A stretch of DNA of 64,000 nucleotides from Corynebacterium sp. sy039 (GCF_007904105.1 NZ_CP042325.1:1116001-1180000); one strand, 5' to 3'; positions 39,822 through 48,786 are shown, counted from the stretch's first letter. Notes: a model not told the origin generated them from the letters alone. Program-made: numbers and translations.

Positions 39822-40664
39822 CTACATGATGTCTTCTTTTGTTAAATGCGGATTGGTGACGAAATCGATAAGCCGCTCTACCGCTCCGATTAGGGAGGAG
39901 TCAAGATCCTTATAATTTTCTACAGCGTTATATACCCTATTCCATCCTTCTCGAGGATCACTCCACCCAAGTGCTTGGCATACACCTGTTTTCCAATCAA
40001 CTCCATAAGGGATTTCTGGCCATGCTCGCATGCCGAGTTTCTGCGGTTTCACGGCTGCCCAAATATCAATATACGGATGTCCAGTCACCGCAACATCCGG
40101 ACCTAGATTCTGGGTGAGTCGAGTTTCTTTGGAGCCTTCGATGAGGTGATCTGCTAATACACCAATACGCCTCTGTGGGTTGGGCTTAAACTGGGCTAAA
40201 TAGCTAGGAAGATTATCAAGACCCTCCAGATATTCCACCACAACGCCTTCCACTCTTAAGTCATGTCCCCATATTTTTTCTACTAAAGCAGCATCATGGA
40301 CTCCTTCAACCAAAATACGAGAAGGCAGTGCTACTCGTGCCTGTAGATTTTCTACTCGTCGAGAGCCCGAATGAGAAAGTTTCGGTTGTTGCTTTGGGAC
40401 ATAGCGAATAAGCGTCGCGCGTTGCCCTTCAACCAAGAAAGCACCAGGACGCATCTTGAATAACCGCTGCACCCCGTAGCGATCTTCCAGACGAATAAAA
40501 TCACCGTCATATGTGCGCTCAAAGTTAATAACCGCACCAACGAAACCGTCGGCAAGCACTTCGACGACGAGGCCGGGTTGTGCCTCAATTTTTGGGTATT
40601 CTGGCGTTTTATTGCGTGCATGGCCAGAGAAAATATCTCCCGCGTACCGGTCATCAAAACTCAT
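39822..40664 (-). CDS. DUF3097-family protein
   Basis: A 280-residue actinobacterial conserved protein. A basic beta-rich N-terminal region (GLVVEVLADGFVGAVINFERTYDGDFIRLEDRYGVQRLFKMRPGAF) leads into a Toprim-like stretch (SRILVEGVHDAALVEKIWGHDLRVEGVVVEYLEGLD, then RIGVLADHLIEGSKETRL and VTGHPYIDIWAAVKP). The acidic residues in EGVHD and ADHLIEGSK are placed like Toprim metal ligands, which is my inference. Function is not established. It is convergent with nothing and begins near the divergent unknown gene at 40719. Confidence 0.85.
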   Translation of the reverse strand: MSFDDRYAGDIFSGHARNKTPEYPKIEAQPGLVVEVLADGFVGAVINFERTYDGDFIRLEDRYGVQRLFKMRPGAFLVEGQRATLIRYVPKQQPKLSHSGSRRVENLQARVALPSRILVEGVHDAALVEKIWGHDLRVEGVVVEYLEGLDNLPSYLAQFKPNPQRRIGVLADHLIEGSKETRLTQNLGPDVAVTGHPYIDIWAAVKPQKLGMRAWPEIPYGVDWKTGVCQALGWSDPREGWNRVYNAVENYKDLDSSLIGAVERLIDFVTNPHLTKEDIM

Positions 40665-40718
40665 AAGGCACTAGCCTAACCAACTTGTGTGCGTGTTTGT
40701 ATTAGGCTTGCCATAATT

Positions 40719-41513
40719 ATGAGCACTATGGATTTTCGTTCTCAGGTTTATTCACCGATACAGAATATGGCACTATGGCTAGTAGCTTGGTTATATAATC
40801 ACGTCTCGTATGATGACCTTTTAGAAGCATTAGATGAGCTTTCTGGTAGCCAGCAATCTGCCACCGGGGAACCTTTTATCGATTTGCTAGCAAGAATAAG
40901 GCAATACCATCAGCCCTTTTCTCAAAATACTTACACAGTACCTGTATCTTTTGCACTTGGGGGTATAGGAAATCCTATTGGCATCGCCCCCAGTCATCCT
41001 GCGTATGAGCTTGTCAAACAGGGCACAGGCGCATTATTTTTTAGTGGAGCAGATCTCGACTACGCTACGCTGATCCCTGTTGAAACAGATGGCTCAACTA
41101 TCTGGCATTGGCATGAGAGTCAAGGAATCGCACCTGCACCATCTTATCTTTTACCAGGTCAAGCCGATAAAATGCTCAGTGACGCAACACGTGATGCAGT
41201 AAAGAGCATTGAACAAAATACCACTGCCGCCAAGATCCATGCAGATTCTCATGCGCTTAAGGCGTCCCAACCAAGGCTTTTGGTAGGCTCTCTCAATGAT
41301 TTTTATGAAGCTCCAGGAATACCGCCCATGACACCTGTGCGCAGCGAAAAACTCATTGCACGAGCAAATAATGTTGCTGCCATCGTCGAAGCGCTTGTCT
41401 CCCGCATCGGCGACCACAGTTTTGATCACATTTTGTTCCCTTTAGGGCAGCATATTCGCCAGGCACGAATGAGCGCAGTAAATTATGCTTTTCTCGAATG
41501 GGCACGAACCTAA
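40719..41513 (+). CDS. Conserved hypothetical protein
   Basis: 264 residues from ATG 40719 (MSTMDFRSQVYSP). An in-frame GTG at 40689 would add ten residues of poor character. No family is recognised. The N-terminal third is helical (NMALWLVAWLYNHVSYDDLLEALDEL). A beta-rich middle includes VSFALGGIGNPIGIAPSHPAYELVKQGTGALFF. The C-terminal half has an ARANNVAAIVEALVSRIGDHS helix and ends FPLGQHIRQARMSAVNYAFLEWART. No signal peptide or membrane helix. It is divergent from the DUF3097 gene and convergent with the ferrochelatase gene. Confidence 0.75.
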   Translation: MSTMDFRSQVYSPIQNMALWLVAWLYNHVSYDDLLEALDELSGSQQSATGEPFIDLLARIRQYHQPFSQNTYTVPVSFALGGIGNPIGIAPSHPAYELVKQGTGALFFSGADLDYATLIPVETDGSTIWHWHESQGIAPAPSYLLPGQADKMLSDATRDAVKSIEQNTTAAKIHADSHALKASQPRLLVGSLNDFYEAPGIPPMTPVRSEKLIARANNVAAIVEALVSRIGDHSFDHILFPLGQHIRQARMSAVNYAFLEWART

Positions 41514-41522
41514 AATTACCGG

Positions 41523-42665
41523 CTAGCTATTCTCTCTAGTAGGTCTTGTAGGCCTTTTGGGCATATTGCAGCAACCCTTTTCACAAGGGGCGCCATTGAA
41601 AGAAACCCCTTTTGAGGCTACTGAACCACAATGCTGCGCTATATCGGGATGTAGTGTTTCATTCATGAGACTCACTACAAGTTGTGCAAAACGCTTTTCA
41701 CTACCAATAGTGCGTGCTCGAACAACAGTCATCCCTAGTTGGGCCGCTGCATCTTGCAACTCATGATCGAGGTCCCATACCACTTCCATATGGTCAGAGA
41801 TAAAACCAATGCTGCATACGACCATAGCTTTTACTTCTTGCTGTGCTAAGTCGTGAGCATGATCGACGATATCTGGTCCCAACCACGGTATTTTCCCATC
41901 ACCAGAAGCCGATTGCCAGACAACATCGTAGTTATCAATATCCAATTCTTGCGCAACTAATGCTGCTGCTTGTTTGACTTGTCGTGAATATAAGGCACCA
42001 TCCTCAACGGTACCTGAAGCCTTATCCGCAACAATAGGAATAGAATGAGCGCTAAAAACCAGCCGTGCTTCCTCTTGCAGCTGCTGTGGAAGTTGAGCAA
42101 AGGCGCAACGAATCGCCTGGGCATTTTCCTGAATAAATACCGGATGATCAAAAAACTGCCGCATACGAACAAAATTCATTTTCGGTGCATCATGTGCAGC
42201 CAATGTATCAACAAGTTTTTCTATGTCTTCACCATATTGCCGACATCCCGAATAGCCTCCCCACGCGCTTGTCGCGAAAACCAACACATTGCGAATGCCT
42301 TGTGCTGCCATATCACTCACGACGTCGTGAGCAAATGGATGCCAATTTCTGTTTCCGAAAAAAACCGGAATATCAAGATTTTGCTGCACAAGCTCTGCTT
42401 CGATATTTGAGATAAGTTCTCGGTTTAGTTTATTAATCGGACTTACTCCACCAAAATGGTAGTAGTGGGCTCCTACTTCATCCAGGCGCTCAGGAGGGAT
42501 ACCTCGACCACGAGTTACATTTTCTAGAAAAGGACGAACATCTTCCATCCCCTCTGGTCCGCCAAAAGAAAGAACCAAAAGGGCATCAACATCCGCAATT
42601 GACCAATCAAAAGTTTGACTAGTGACACAATCAAAATATGGGGAGTCTTGTTCATATGAACTCAT
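41523..42665 (-). CDS. hemH: Ferrochelatase (coproporphyrin-type) with cysteine cluster
   Basis: A 380-residue chelatase from ATG 42665. The longer frame back to 42716 runs into the terminator hairpin of the preceding gene, so the inner start is preferred. DALLVLSFGGPEGMEDVRPFLENVTRGRGIP is the N-terminal signature, with the Tyr-type iron-side residues after it. VFSAHSIP carries the catalytic His. CSIGFISDHMEVVWDLDHE carries the second conserved motif. Extra cysteines occur in GGYSGCRQYG and in the tail HCGSVASKG...APCEKGCC, as in actinobacterial [2Fe-2S] ferrochelatases. Actinobacteria insert iron into coproporphyrin III, so CpfC is the mechanistically preferred name. Confidence 0.95.
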   Translation of the reverse strand: MSSYEQDSPYFDCVTSQTFDWSIADVDALLVLSFGGPEGMEDVRPFLENVTRGRGIPPERLDEVGAHYYHFGGVSPINKLNRELISNIEAELVQQNLDIPVFFGNRNWHPFAHDVVSDMAAQGIRNVLVFATSAWGGYSGCRQYGEDIEKLVDTLAAHDAPKMNFVRMRQFFDHPVFIQENAQAIRCAFAQLPQQLQEEARLVFSAHSIPIVADKASGTVEDGALYSRQVKQAAALVAQELDIDNYDVVWQSASGDGKIPWLGPDIVDHAHDLAQQEVKAMVVCSIGFISDHMEVVWDLDHELQDAAAQLGMTVVRARTIGSEKRFAQLVVSLMNETLHPDIAQHCGSVASKGVSFNGAPCEKGCCNMPKRPTRPTRENS

Positions 42666-42702
42666 AAAATTACCGTAGCACCGACTGACCAGAAACAAAA
42701 TT

Positions 42703-42730
42703 GCCAGCGAACTCATAAAAGTTCACTGGC
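42703..42730 (-). terminator. Intrinsic terminator of the NlpC/P60 gene
   Basis: An 11-bp stem GCCAGTGAACT / AGTTCGCTGGC (one G-U pair) with a 6-nt loop. It is followed on the minus strand by AATTTTGTTTCT. It lies 20 nt past the stop of the hydrolase gene and just upstream of hemH, separating the two units. Confidence 0.9.
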
Positions 42731-42749
42731 AAAATACAACTCTTATTTT

Positions 42750-44558
42750 TTAGAGCAAACGCACTGCATAAGGACTCATTCCGCTCCAACGAACAGGAGA
42801 AATCTGAACTGTAGAACCCGACTGTGGCGCTTCAATCATCGTGCCATCTCCCAAATAAATGGCAACGTGATATTCAGCATTAGGTCCATAGAAAATCAAA
42901 TCACCGCGCTGCATATTTTCTGGCGATACTTTTGTACCGCGTTCATACTGGTATCCAGTGTAGTGCGGCAAAGATATTCCAACACCCGCGTAGGCATAAA
43001 GAGTTAAACCAGAACAGTCAAAGCCAACTTTATTGTAGTCCCCATATGAATCAGCAACTCCACCATCACGAATACCTAGCGTAGGACCATAGGCATTACC
43101 GCCACCCCAAGCATACGGCATACCAATTTGAGACATAGCGCGAGCAATAACAGTTTCAATCTGCTGCTCTCTAGAGCTACCGCTCAAAAGCTGTGTAGTC
43201 TGTTGGCTAACAGATTCAGATGATTCTAATTTCACCACATCCAAATCTGCAAGTTCTGAATTCACTGATTCAGCTACTGCTGCATTTTGCACTGCAGGCA
43301 CGCTTGCCTGTTCAGTACTATCACTCACATTCTGATTCGCAGGAGTAGAAGTATCTGTATGATCCGGCTGCGATGCAGCCACAAGTGCTTCAGCAGCCTG
43401 GGTGGCCGAAGAATCAGCTTGCTCACTTTCTTGTTGTGCTGATTGTGCGTTTGCTGCTTCTTCTTCAGCTTTCTTACGCGCGGCCTCAGCTGCCTCAGCC
43501 ATTTCTTGTGCCTTGCGTTCTGCTTCAGCACGCTCTGCCGCCTTCTTTGCAGCTGCCTCAGCCGCTGCCTTTTCTGCGGCTTTTTCTTCTGCAGCCTTGC
43601 GTGCAGCTTCTTCCTCAGCAGCTTTGCGTTCTGCTTCCGCACGTGCCGCCTCTTCAGCAGCCTTTTTGCGTGCGGCCTCTTCCTCAGCAGCTTTACGTGC
43701 AGCTTCCGCACGTGCTGCTTCTTCTTCAGCTTTCTTACGCGCGGCCTCAGCTTCTACATATGCCTGGTATTCAGCACGACGCCCAGTCAAGTTTGAGACA
43801 TTGCCTTTAGCCTCATCTAACTCAATTTGCGCCTGAGCACGACTTGCCACCAACTCATCATGCTCAACCTGACGTTGCTTAATTTTTGCCGCAGACTCAC
43901 TAATCGCTGCCTGCGCGCGCTCCTGCGCAGCCTCCGCCTCTGCCTCTTGCTCATCTGCGTAGTTACGCGCAACACGTAACCTAGATTCTTCGTTAGCCTG
44001 TTCGGTGCGCAAACGATCTAATTCGTCGATTGCTTCACGCTGCTTTTCAGCAGTAGTCCTCAAATATGTCTGGCGATCAAGGGAGTCTTCAGAATTAGCT
44101 TTTCCAGACATACCGCTAACCCCTGCCGAGGTCGCACCTTGACGATAAGCAGTACGTGAGATTTCGTCGAGCTGCTGTTGAGCTTGCTCAATCTCGCTTT
44201 GAGTATGATCAAGATTGGAACGAGCGGCAGAAACACCACGACGAGCTTGTTCTGCTCGAGATTGAGCATCATGCAAATCAACAAGACTCTTGTTCACAGA
44301 TTCACGCAACGCGCCCATCTCTAACTCTAGTGCAGCTAATTCTGAATCAGATTCAGATATAGATGCAGCGAGATCTGCAACCTTGCCCTGCGCACCAGTA
44401 ACAGCCCCTTGTGCTGAAGAAATTTCTTCATCAGAAGGATTCACAGGTTGTGCTGTTGCAGGAACAAGACCTGCAGAAAAACTCAAACACAGAGCTGCCG
44501 CAACAACACTACGTGATACAGACCTCGCCGTACTGTCTCCGAAGTTGTATTTACGCAC
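42750..44558 (-). CDS. Secreted NlpC/P60 peptidoglycan hydrolase with Ala/Glu/Lys-rich repeat linker
   Basis: 602 residues from GTG 44558, with AAGGAG six bases upstream. The signal peptide (about 1-36, SVVAAALCLSFSAGLVPATAQP) is followed by coiled coil (40-255). Next comes a highly charged repeat region (about 268-372, units like EEEAARKKAAEEAARAEAERKAA) and a Ser/Thr/Gln-rich linker. The C-terminal NlpC/P60 domain (about 485-602) has MPYAWGG, the nucleophile in FDCSGLTLYAYAG, His in YHVAIYLGDG and the closing Asn/Gln-type residue region. It should cut D-Glu-mDAP bonds during cell separation. The location next to an Rv1476-like gene and acn matches RipA of mycobacteria and the corynebacterial p60 homologue. 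Confidence 0.93.
   Translation of the reverse strand: MRKYNFGDSTARSVSRSVVAAALCLSFSAGLVPATAQPVNPSDEEISSAQGAVTGAQGKVADLAASISESDSELAALELEMGALRESVNKSLVDLHDAQSRAEQARRGVSAARSNLDHTQSEIEQAQQQLDEISRTAYRQGATSAGVSGMSGKANSEDSLDRQTYLRTTAEKQREAIDELDRLRTEQANEESRLRVARNYADEQEAEAEAAQERAQAAISESAAKIKQRQVEHDELVASRAQAQIELDEAKGNVSNLTGRRAEYQAYVEAEAARKKAEEEAARAEAARKAAEEEAARKKAAEEAARAEAERKAAEEEAARKAAEEKAAEKAAAEAAAKKAAERAEAERKAQEMAEAAEAARKKAEEEAANAQSAQQESEQADSSATQAAEALVAASQPDHTDTSTPANQNVSDSTEQASVPAVQNAAVAESVNSELADLDVVKLESSESVSQQTTQLLSGSSREQQIETVIARAMSQIGMPYAWGGGNAYGPTLGIRDGGVADSYGDYNKVGFDCSGLTLYAYAGVGISLPHYTGYQYERGTKVSPENMQRGDLIFYGPNAEYHVAIYLGDGTMIEAPQSGSTVQISPVRWSGMSPYAVRLL
43452..43491. repeat. Exact 40-bp direct repeat, copy 1 (in NlpC/P60 gene)
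   Basis: The 40 bases are identical to 43713-43752, lying 261 bp (87 codons) away in the same reading frame. They encode part of the AARKKAEEEAA unit. A 69-bp (23-codon) imperfect periodicity lies between the copies, for example the shared TTCCTCAGCAGCTTT at 43611 and 43680. Confidence 0.95.
43713..43752. repeat. Exact 40-bp direct repeat, copy 2 (in NlpC/P60 gene)
   Basis: Second copy of the 40-bp element at 43452-43491, identical at every position. Recombination between the copies would remove 87 codons in frame and leave a working shorter linker. Confidence 0.95.
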
Positions 44559-44987
44559 CTAAACTCCTTGCATTCTTACCCAAAGTCAAGCCTGAGGGCA
44601 AGACTCCCGATCGGTTTACACTCAATCAATGGTCGTAACAACGACCGATTTAATGAGCATGACCCACGTACATACTTTCAACCCGACTACAGCTATTAGC
44701 AATTGCGCGCATGCTTCCCCACATACCCAATTTCCAATAGTGCACATCCTCCATAAAGGAGATAGTCAAGCTTCTGAAATCGACTCATGAGTCAATGTGT
44801 TAAACATTAGATTATTTACTTAGCATTTTCCTCATTAGCTTCATGAGTTACCTTGATTCACAGTAGTAACAATAGAAACTTTTGCCCCTTGAGCTGCATA
44901 AATGAGATAGCTATTTTTTTAGTGATAAAAGTCACATAGCATCACAGTGGCGCTCTTTTAGATATAGTCAAGTCTACAAGGTAGACA
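44559..44987 (-). promoter_or_regulatory. Long leader/promoter region of the NlpC/P60 gene
   Basis: This is the largest gene-free stretch in the window, upstream of the secreted hydrolase. It holds a CRP/GlxR-like palindrome (listed separately), a perfect 12-bp palindrome GACTCATGAGTC at 44782-44793, and a small hairpin GGTCGT-AACA-ACGACC at 44631-44646. The ribosome-binding site AAGGAG is next to the GTG. No open frame here has a coding look. I could not match it to a riboswitch family by eye. Confidence 0.5.
44921..44936 (-). promoter_or_regulatory. Candidate GlxR (CRP-type) binding site
   Basis: The minus strand reads TGTGACTTTTATCACT. The GlxR consensus is TGTGANNTANNTCACA: nine of the ten half-site bases match and only the last differs. 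It is about 360 nt upstream of the NlpC/P60 start, consistent with a long leader. It is a prediction only. Confidence 0.45.
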
Positions 44988-45020
44988 AAACCCTCTTGAC
45001 TGGATACGTCAAGAGGGTTT
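44988..45020 (-). terminator. Strong hairpin downstream of the Rv1476-like gene
   Basis: A perfect 13-bp stem (AAACCCTCTTGAC / GTCAAGAGGGTTT) with a 7-nt loop, 37 nt past the stop of the upstream minus-strand gene. It is followed on that strand by TTGTCTACC, so the T run is mostly inside the stem. A small GTCTAC/GTAGAC repeat flanks it at 44972-44986. Confidence 0.75.
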
Positions 45021-45056
45021 AAGACCTAGGCAGTAAGTGCAATAACGCGGATATGC

Positions 45057-45551
45057 TTAAACATTATCGCGCAAGGAGTGCGGAGTTAATCGTCGCAAGA
45101 AAATAAGAGTGCCCACAATAGCCAGCACAACGATCAATACTGCCGATGATAATAAGACTGTCCCTGGTACAGGATCGTCAAGTATATGATCCACCAACTG
45201 AGTTGTTGCGCGTGGGAAATCCGGTTTGCCAAGAAAATCCACTTGAGCCGATTCAACCTCAGCTCTGGAGTATTTGCTACTCATCACCGCCCCCGTGCCA
45301 GGGGAAATAAAAATAAGCGTTTCTACCTCAGAGTTATCAAGTAAATGCTGGGCGGTATCACGCACTTCGGTTCCTTTTAGTTCTGTATCGCTAAGAATGA
45401 CGGCCCCCAACTCACCAAACCCACGATTCTGTGCGTCAACAATAGATTCACGCATAGCGTCATTGAGCGGCGCATTATATTCATCGAAAGCTACGTGATC
45501 CTCATTTAACTGCGTGATTAGCCCTTCAAGATCAACGCTATTAGGAATCAT
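45057..45551 (-). CDS. Rv1476-like membrane protein
   Basis: 164 residues from ATG 45551 (MIPNSVDLEGLI); the frame is open upstream to 45617 but without family-like sequence. A soluble domain (about 5-115: AMRESIVDAQNRGFGELGAVILSD, AQHLLDNSEVETLIFISPGTGAV) recalls TPM-type folds and faces one side of the membrane. A single hydrophobic helix (VLLSSAVLIVVLAIVGTLIFL) near the C terminus is followed by a short basic tail. It sits between acn and the NlpC/P60 hydrolase, the same place as Rv1476 in mycobacteria. The function of the family is not established. Confidence 0.82.
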   Translation of the reverse strand: MIPNSVDLEGLITQLNEDHVAFDEYNAPLNDAMRESIVDAQNRGFGELGAVILSDTELKGTEVRDTAQHLLDNSEVETLIFISPGTGAVMSSKYSRAEVESAQVDFLGKPDFPRATTQLVDHILDDPVPGTVLLSSAVLIVVLAIVGTLIFLRRLTPHSLRDNV

Positions 45552-45658
45552 TGGCTCTATACTCTCACAATCAAAACTTCTACAACATTTACCATTGCTA
45601 AGCATATATAAGTTCAAGGAAAAAGCGGCTAACCAATTGGGGGTGTCTAATTCGGCAA

Positions 45659-45674
45659 CAGTACGCCTGTATTG
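45659..45674 (+). promoter_or_regulatory. AcnR operator in the acn promoter
   Basis: CAGTACGCCTGTATTG matches 13 of 16 bases of the C. glutamicum AcnR operator as I recall it (CAGAACGCTTGTACTG). It is followed two bases on by TAAACT (45676-45681), which fits the corynebacterial TANANT -10 box. A bound repressor would therefore cover the promoter. The acnR gene lies just downstream of acn. Confidence 0.75.
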
Positions 45675-45694
45675 TTAAACTATGCGTCAGGCGA

Positions 45695-45720
45695 CGTTAT
45701 TGTCTGGTAAGTCAATAACG
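45695..45720 (+). repeat. 26-bp inverted repeat in acn leader
   Basis: Arms of 11 bases (CGTTATTGTCT and AGTCAATAACG, ten of eleven complementary) are separated by GGTA and centred 112 nt upstream of the acn start. If transcription starts just after the predicted -10 box, it is at the very 5' end of the mRNA or overlaps the start site. It could be a second operator or a 5' stem-loop. Confidence 0.7.
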
Positions 45721-45819
45721 ATGGCATGCATATCACATGAATACCAGCCGTTCGTGTGTGAACAGATTAATCCAAACTGATCACCTATTTATCTGACAAT
45801 TATCTGAAGTGGAGCAACT

Positions 45820-48642
45820 GTGACTGAAAGCAAGAACTCCTTTAATGCCAAGCAAAAGCTTGAAGTTGGCAATAAGTCATATGACTATTTCGCACTCAAT
45901 GCGGTTGCAGGCATGGAGAAACTACCGTATTCCTTAAAAGTTCTCGGTGAGAACCTTTTGCGCACGGAAGACGGTGCAAACATCACTACCGAGCATATCG
46001 AAGCTATTGCAAACTGGGATCCAACTGCTGAACCAAGCATCGAAATTCAGTTCACACCTGCCCGTGTTCTTATGCAGGACTTTACAGGTGTGCCTTGTGT
46101 TGTCGATTTGGCAACCATGCGTGAAGCTGTGAAAACTCTTGGCGGAGATCCAGACAAAGTTAACCCGCTTAATCCAGCAGAAATGGTTATCGATCACTCT
46201 GTTATCGTTGAAGCATTTGGTTCTTCTGACGCATTAAAACAGAATGTTGACATTGAATATGAACGCAACGAGGAACGCTATCAGTTCTTGCGTTGGGGTG
46301 CAGAGAACTTTTCTAATTTCCGTGTGGTACCACCTGGAACAGGAATTGTGCACCAGGTAAACATTGAGTATCTTGCTCGCGTTGTCTTCGATAATGAAGG
46401 ACTCGCTTATCCAGATACCTGTATCGGTACCGACTCTCACACCACTATGGAAAATGGTCTTGGTATTCTTGGCTGGGGTGTTGGTGGTATTGAGGCTGAG
46501 GCTGCAATGCTTGGTCAGCCAGTCTCTATGTTGATTCCAAAAGTTGTTGGTTTCAAGCTCACTGGAGAAATCCCTGCCGGTGTTACCGCAACCGACGTGG
46601 TATTGACCATTACCGATATGTTGCGCCAGCATGGTGTAGTACAGAAATTCGTTGAATTCTACGGCAATGGTGTGAAGTCAATTCCACTAGCTAACCGTGC
46701 AACCATTGGTAATATGTCCCCAGAGTTCGGTTCTACTTGTGCGATCTTCCCTATTGACGAAGAAACCACAAAGTATATGCACCTTACGGGTCGTCCAGAA
46801 GAGCAGATTGCACTTGTTGAGGCATACGCAAAAGCACAGGGAATGTGGCTTGAGCAAGATGCGCCAGAAGCTGAATACTCTGAGTACCTTGAACTTGATC
46901 TATCAACTGTTAAGCCTTCCATCGCTGGTCCAAAGCGTCCACAAGATCGTATTTTGCTCGATGAAGCTAAAGAGCAGTTCCGTAAAGATCTTGGTACATA
47001 CACTAGCGACGAAGTATGCGTTGATGATTCTCTGCCAGCAAAGAAGATGGAAAGCGAAGGCGGCGACGTCGAAAATGTAGAGGAAACTCCAGCTGAGGTA
47101 GCTGGGTATAACTCTTCACGTCGTGGTGCAGGTGAATCCGCAGCTGCAGGAGCTAAAGGACGTCCATCAAATCCAATTACTGTTCAGTCACCAAATGGTG
47201 GTTCCTATACTCTCGATCACGGTATGGTCGCTATTGCGTCTATCACCTCATGTACGAACACCTCTAACCCTTCTGTAATGATTGGTGCTGGTCTGATTGC
47301 ACGTAAGGCTGCGCAAAAAGGTCTTAAGGCTAAACCATGGGTAAAGACCATCTGTGCTCCTGGTTCCCAGGTCGTTGATGGTTACTACCAACGCGCAGAC
47401 TTGTGGAAAGACCTAGAAGCTCTTGGCTTCTACCTCTCTGGTTTCGGATGTACTACCTGTATCGGTAACTCTGGTCCACTGCCAGATGAAGTATCAGAAG
47501 CAATTAACAAGAATGACTTAGCAGCTACTGCTGTGCTTTCTGGTAACCGTAACTTCGAGGGTCGCATTTCTCCAGACGTGAAAATGAACTACCTCGCATC
47601 TCCAATCATGGTTATCGCTTATGCTATTGCCGGTACCATGGACTTTGATTTCAATACTCAGCCGCTTGGTCAAGACCAAGAAGGTAACGATGTATTCCTC
47701 AAGGATATCTGGCCTTCTACTGAGGAGATTGAAGAAACTATTGCGCAGGCTATTTCTCGTGAACTCTATGAAGCAGATTATGCAGATGTATTTAAGGGTG
47801 ATGAGCAATGGCAAAACCTTGATATCCCAACAGGAAAGACATTCGAGTGGGATGAATCATCTACATACATCCGTAAAGCTCCTTACTTCGATGACATGGG
47901 ACTTGAGCCAGAACCAGTCAGCGACATCAAAGGTGCACGCGTCCTCGCTAAACTTGGTGACTCAGTAACTACTGACCACATTTCCCCTGCTTCATCGATC
48001 AAGCCAGGTACCCCTGCAGCTCAGTATCTTGATGCTAATGGTGTGGAACGTAATGATTACAACTCCCTTGGTTCCCGTCGCGGTAATCACGAAGTAATGA
48101 TGCGCGGTACTTTTGCCAATATCCGTTTGCAGAACCAGCTGGTTGATATTGCAGGTGGCTATACTCGTGACTTCACTCAAGAAGGCGCTCCACAGGCATT
48201 CATCTTCGACGCCTGCCAGAACTACAAGGCACAAAATATCCCATTGGTAGTCATCGCCGGTAAAGAATATGGTACTGGTTCTTCTCGTGACTGGGCAGCG
48301 AAGGGAACCAACCTTCTAGGTGTTCGTGCAGTGATTACTGAATCTTTTGAGCGTATCCACCGTTCTAACCTCATCGGTATGGGTGTCATTCCACTGCAGT
48401 TCCCTGCTGGTCAGTCGCATGAATCACTCGGCTTAGACGGTACAGAGGTATTCGATATTACTGGTATTGAAGAACTCAACAATGGTATTACGCCTAAGAC
48501 AGTTCATGTCACAGCAACCAAGGAATCTGGTGAAAAAGTAGAGTTCGATGCTGATGTTCGTATCGATACACCAGGTGAAGCTGATTACTTCCGTCATGGT
48601 GGTATCTTGCAATACGTCTTGCGTCAAATGATTAAAGGCTAA
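45820..48642 (+). CDS. acn: Aconitate hydratase
   Basis: A 940-residue AcnA-type [4Fe-4S] enzyme interconverting citrate and isocitrate in the TCA and glyoxylate cycles. The start is GTG with GTGGAG upstream. The cluster cysteines are in [13 protein letters not shown] and [14 protein letters not shown]. The swivel domain has [16 protein letters not shown] and the substrate-binding [19 protein letters not shown] low-complexity linker (about 405-455, Glu/Gly/Ala-rich) interrupts the core before the first cluster motif, longer than in E. coli AcnA. It is transcribed alone or with acnR, with a terminator-like hairpin between them. Confidence 0.97.
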   Translation: MTESKNSFNAKQKLEVGNKSYDYFALNAVAGMEKLPYSLKVLGENLLRTEDGANITTEHIEAIANWDPTAEPSIEIQFTPARVLMQDFTGVPCVVDLATMREAVKTLGGDPDKVNPLNPAEMVIDHSVIVEAFGSSDALKQNVDIEYERNEERYQFLRWGAENFSNFRVVPPGTGIVHQVNIEYLARVVFDNEGLAYPDTCIGTDSHTTMENGLGILGWGVGGIEAEAAMLGQPVSMLIPKVVGFKLTGEIPAGVTATDVVLTITDMLRQHGVVQKFVEFYGNGVKSIPLANRATIGNMSPEFGSTCAIFPIDEETTKYMHLTGRPEEQIALVEAYAKAQGMWLEQDAPEAEYSEYLELDLSTVKPSIAGPKRPQDRILLDEAKEQFRKDLGTYTSDEVCVDDSLPAKKMESEGGDVENVEETPAEVAGYNSSRRGAGESAAAGAKGRPSNPITVQSPNGGSYTLDHGMVAIASITSCTNTSNPSVMIGAGLIARKAAQKGLKAKPWVKTICAPGSQVVDGYYQRADLWKDLEALGFYLSGFGCTTCIGNSGPLPDEVSEAINKNDLAATAVLSGNRNFEGRISPDVKMNYLASPIMVIAYAIAGTMDFDFNTQPLGQDQEGNDVFLKDIWPSTEEIEETIAQAISRELYEADYADVFKGDEQWQNLDIPTGKTFEWDESSTYIRKAPYFDDMGLEPEPVSDIKGARVLAKLGDSVTTDHISPASSIKPGTPAAQYLDANGVERNDYNSLGSRRGNHEVMMRGTFANIRLQNQLVDIAGGYTRDFTQEGAPQAFIFDACQNYKAQNIPLVVIAGKEYGTGSSRDWAAKGTNLLGVRAVITESFERIHRSNLIGMGVIPLQFPAGQSHESLGLDGTEVFDITGIEELNNGITPKTVHVTATKESGEKVEFDADVRIDTPGEADYFRHGGILQYVLRQMIKG

Positions 48643-48696
48643 ACCTTTTCGTTCTTCGTCAAGGTTTTGCTAAACGCATAACGCATAAAGACAATT

Positions 48697-48725
48697 GGGC
48701 TGTACCAACTCAATTGGTGCAGCCC
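48697..48725 (+). terminator. Intrinsic terminator between acn and acnR
   Basis: A 12-bp stem GGGCTGTACCAA / TTGGTGCAGCCC (one G-U pair) with a 5-nt loop. It is followed by ATCTCTTTATACTTTCTTTT, a broken T-rich run. It lies 55 nt past the acn stop. It may be partial, letting some transcripts enter acnR. Confidence 0.8.
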
Positions 48726-48786
48726 ATCTCTTTATACTTTCTTTTATCTCAAACCTCATTCTTTTATGAAAGGATCCTAGTCGTCA

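Noticed and set aside
43373..43836. Long plus-strand open frames rich in Ala/Ser or Leu/Pro opposite the NlpC/P60 repeat
   Set aside because: They are antisense shadows of the codon-biased Ala/Glu/Lys repeat, with no ribosome-binding sites or family features.
44559..44987. c-di-AMP (ydaO-type) riboswitch upstream of the NlpC/P60 gene
   Set aside because: Considered because such riboswitches precede cell-wall hydrolases in actinobacteria, but I could not find the conserved core blocks on the coding strand. A covariance-model search is needed to settle it.
46234..46632. 132-residue minus-strand frame inside acn
   Set aside because: Antisense shadow of a confident enzyme gene.
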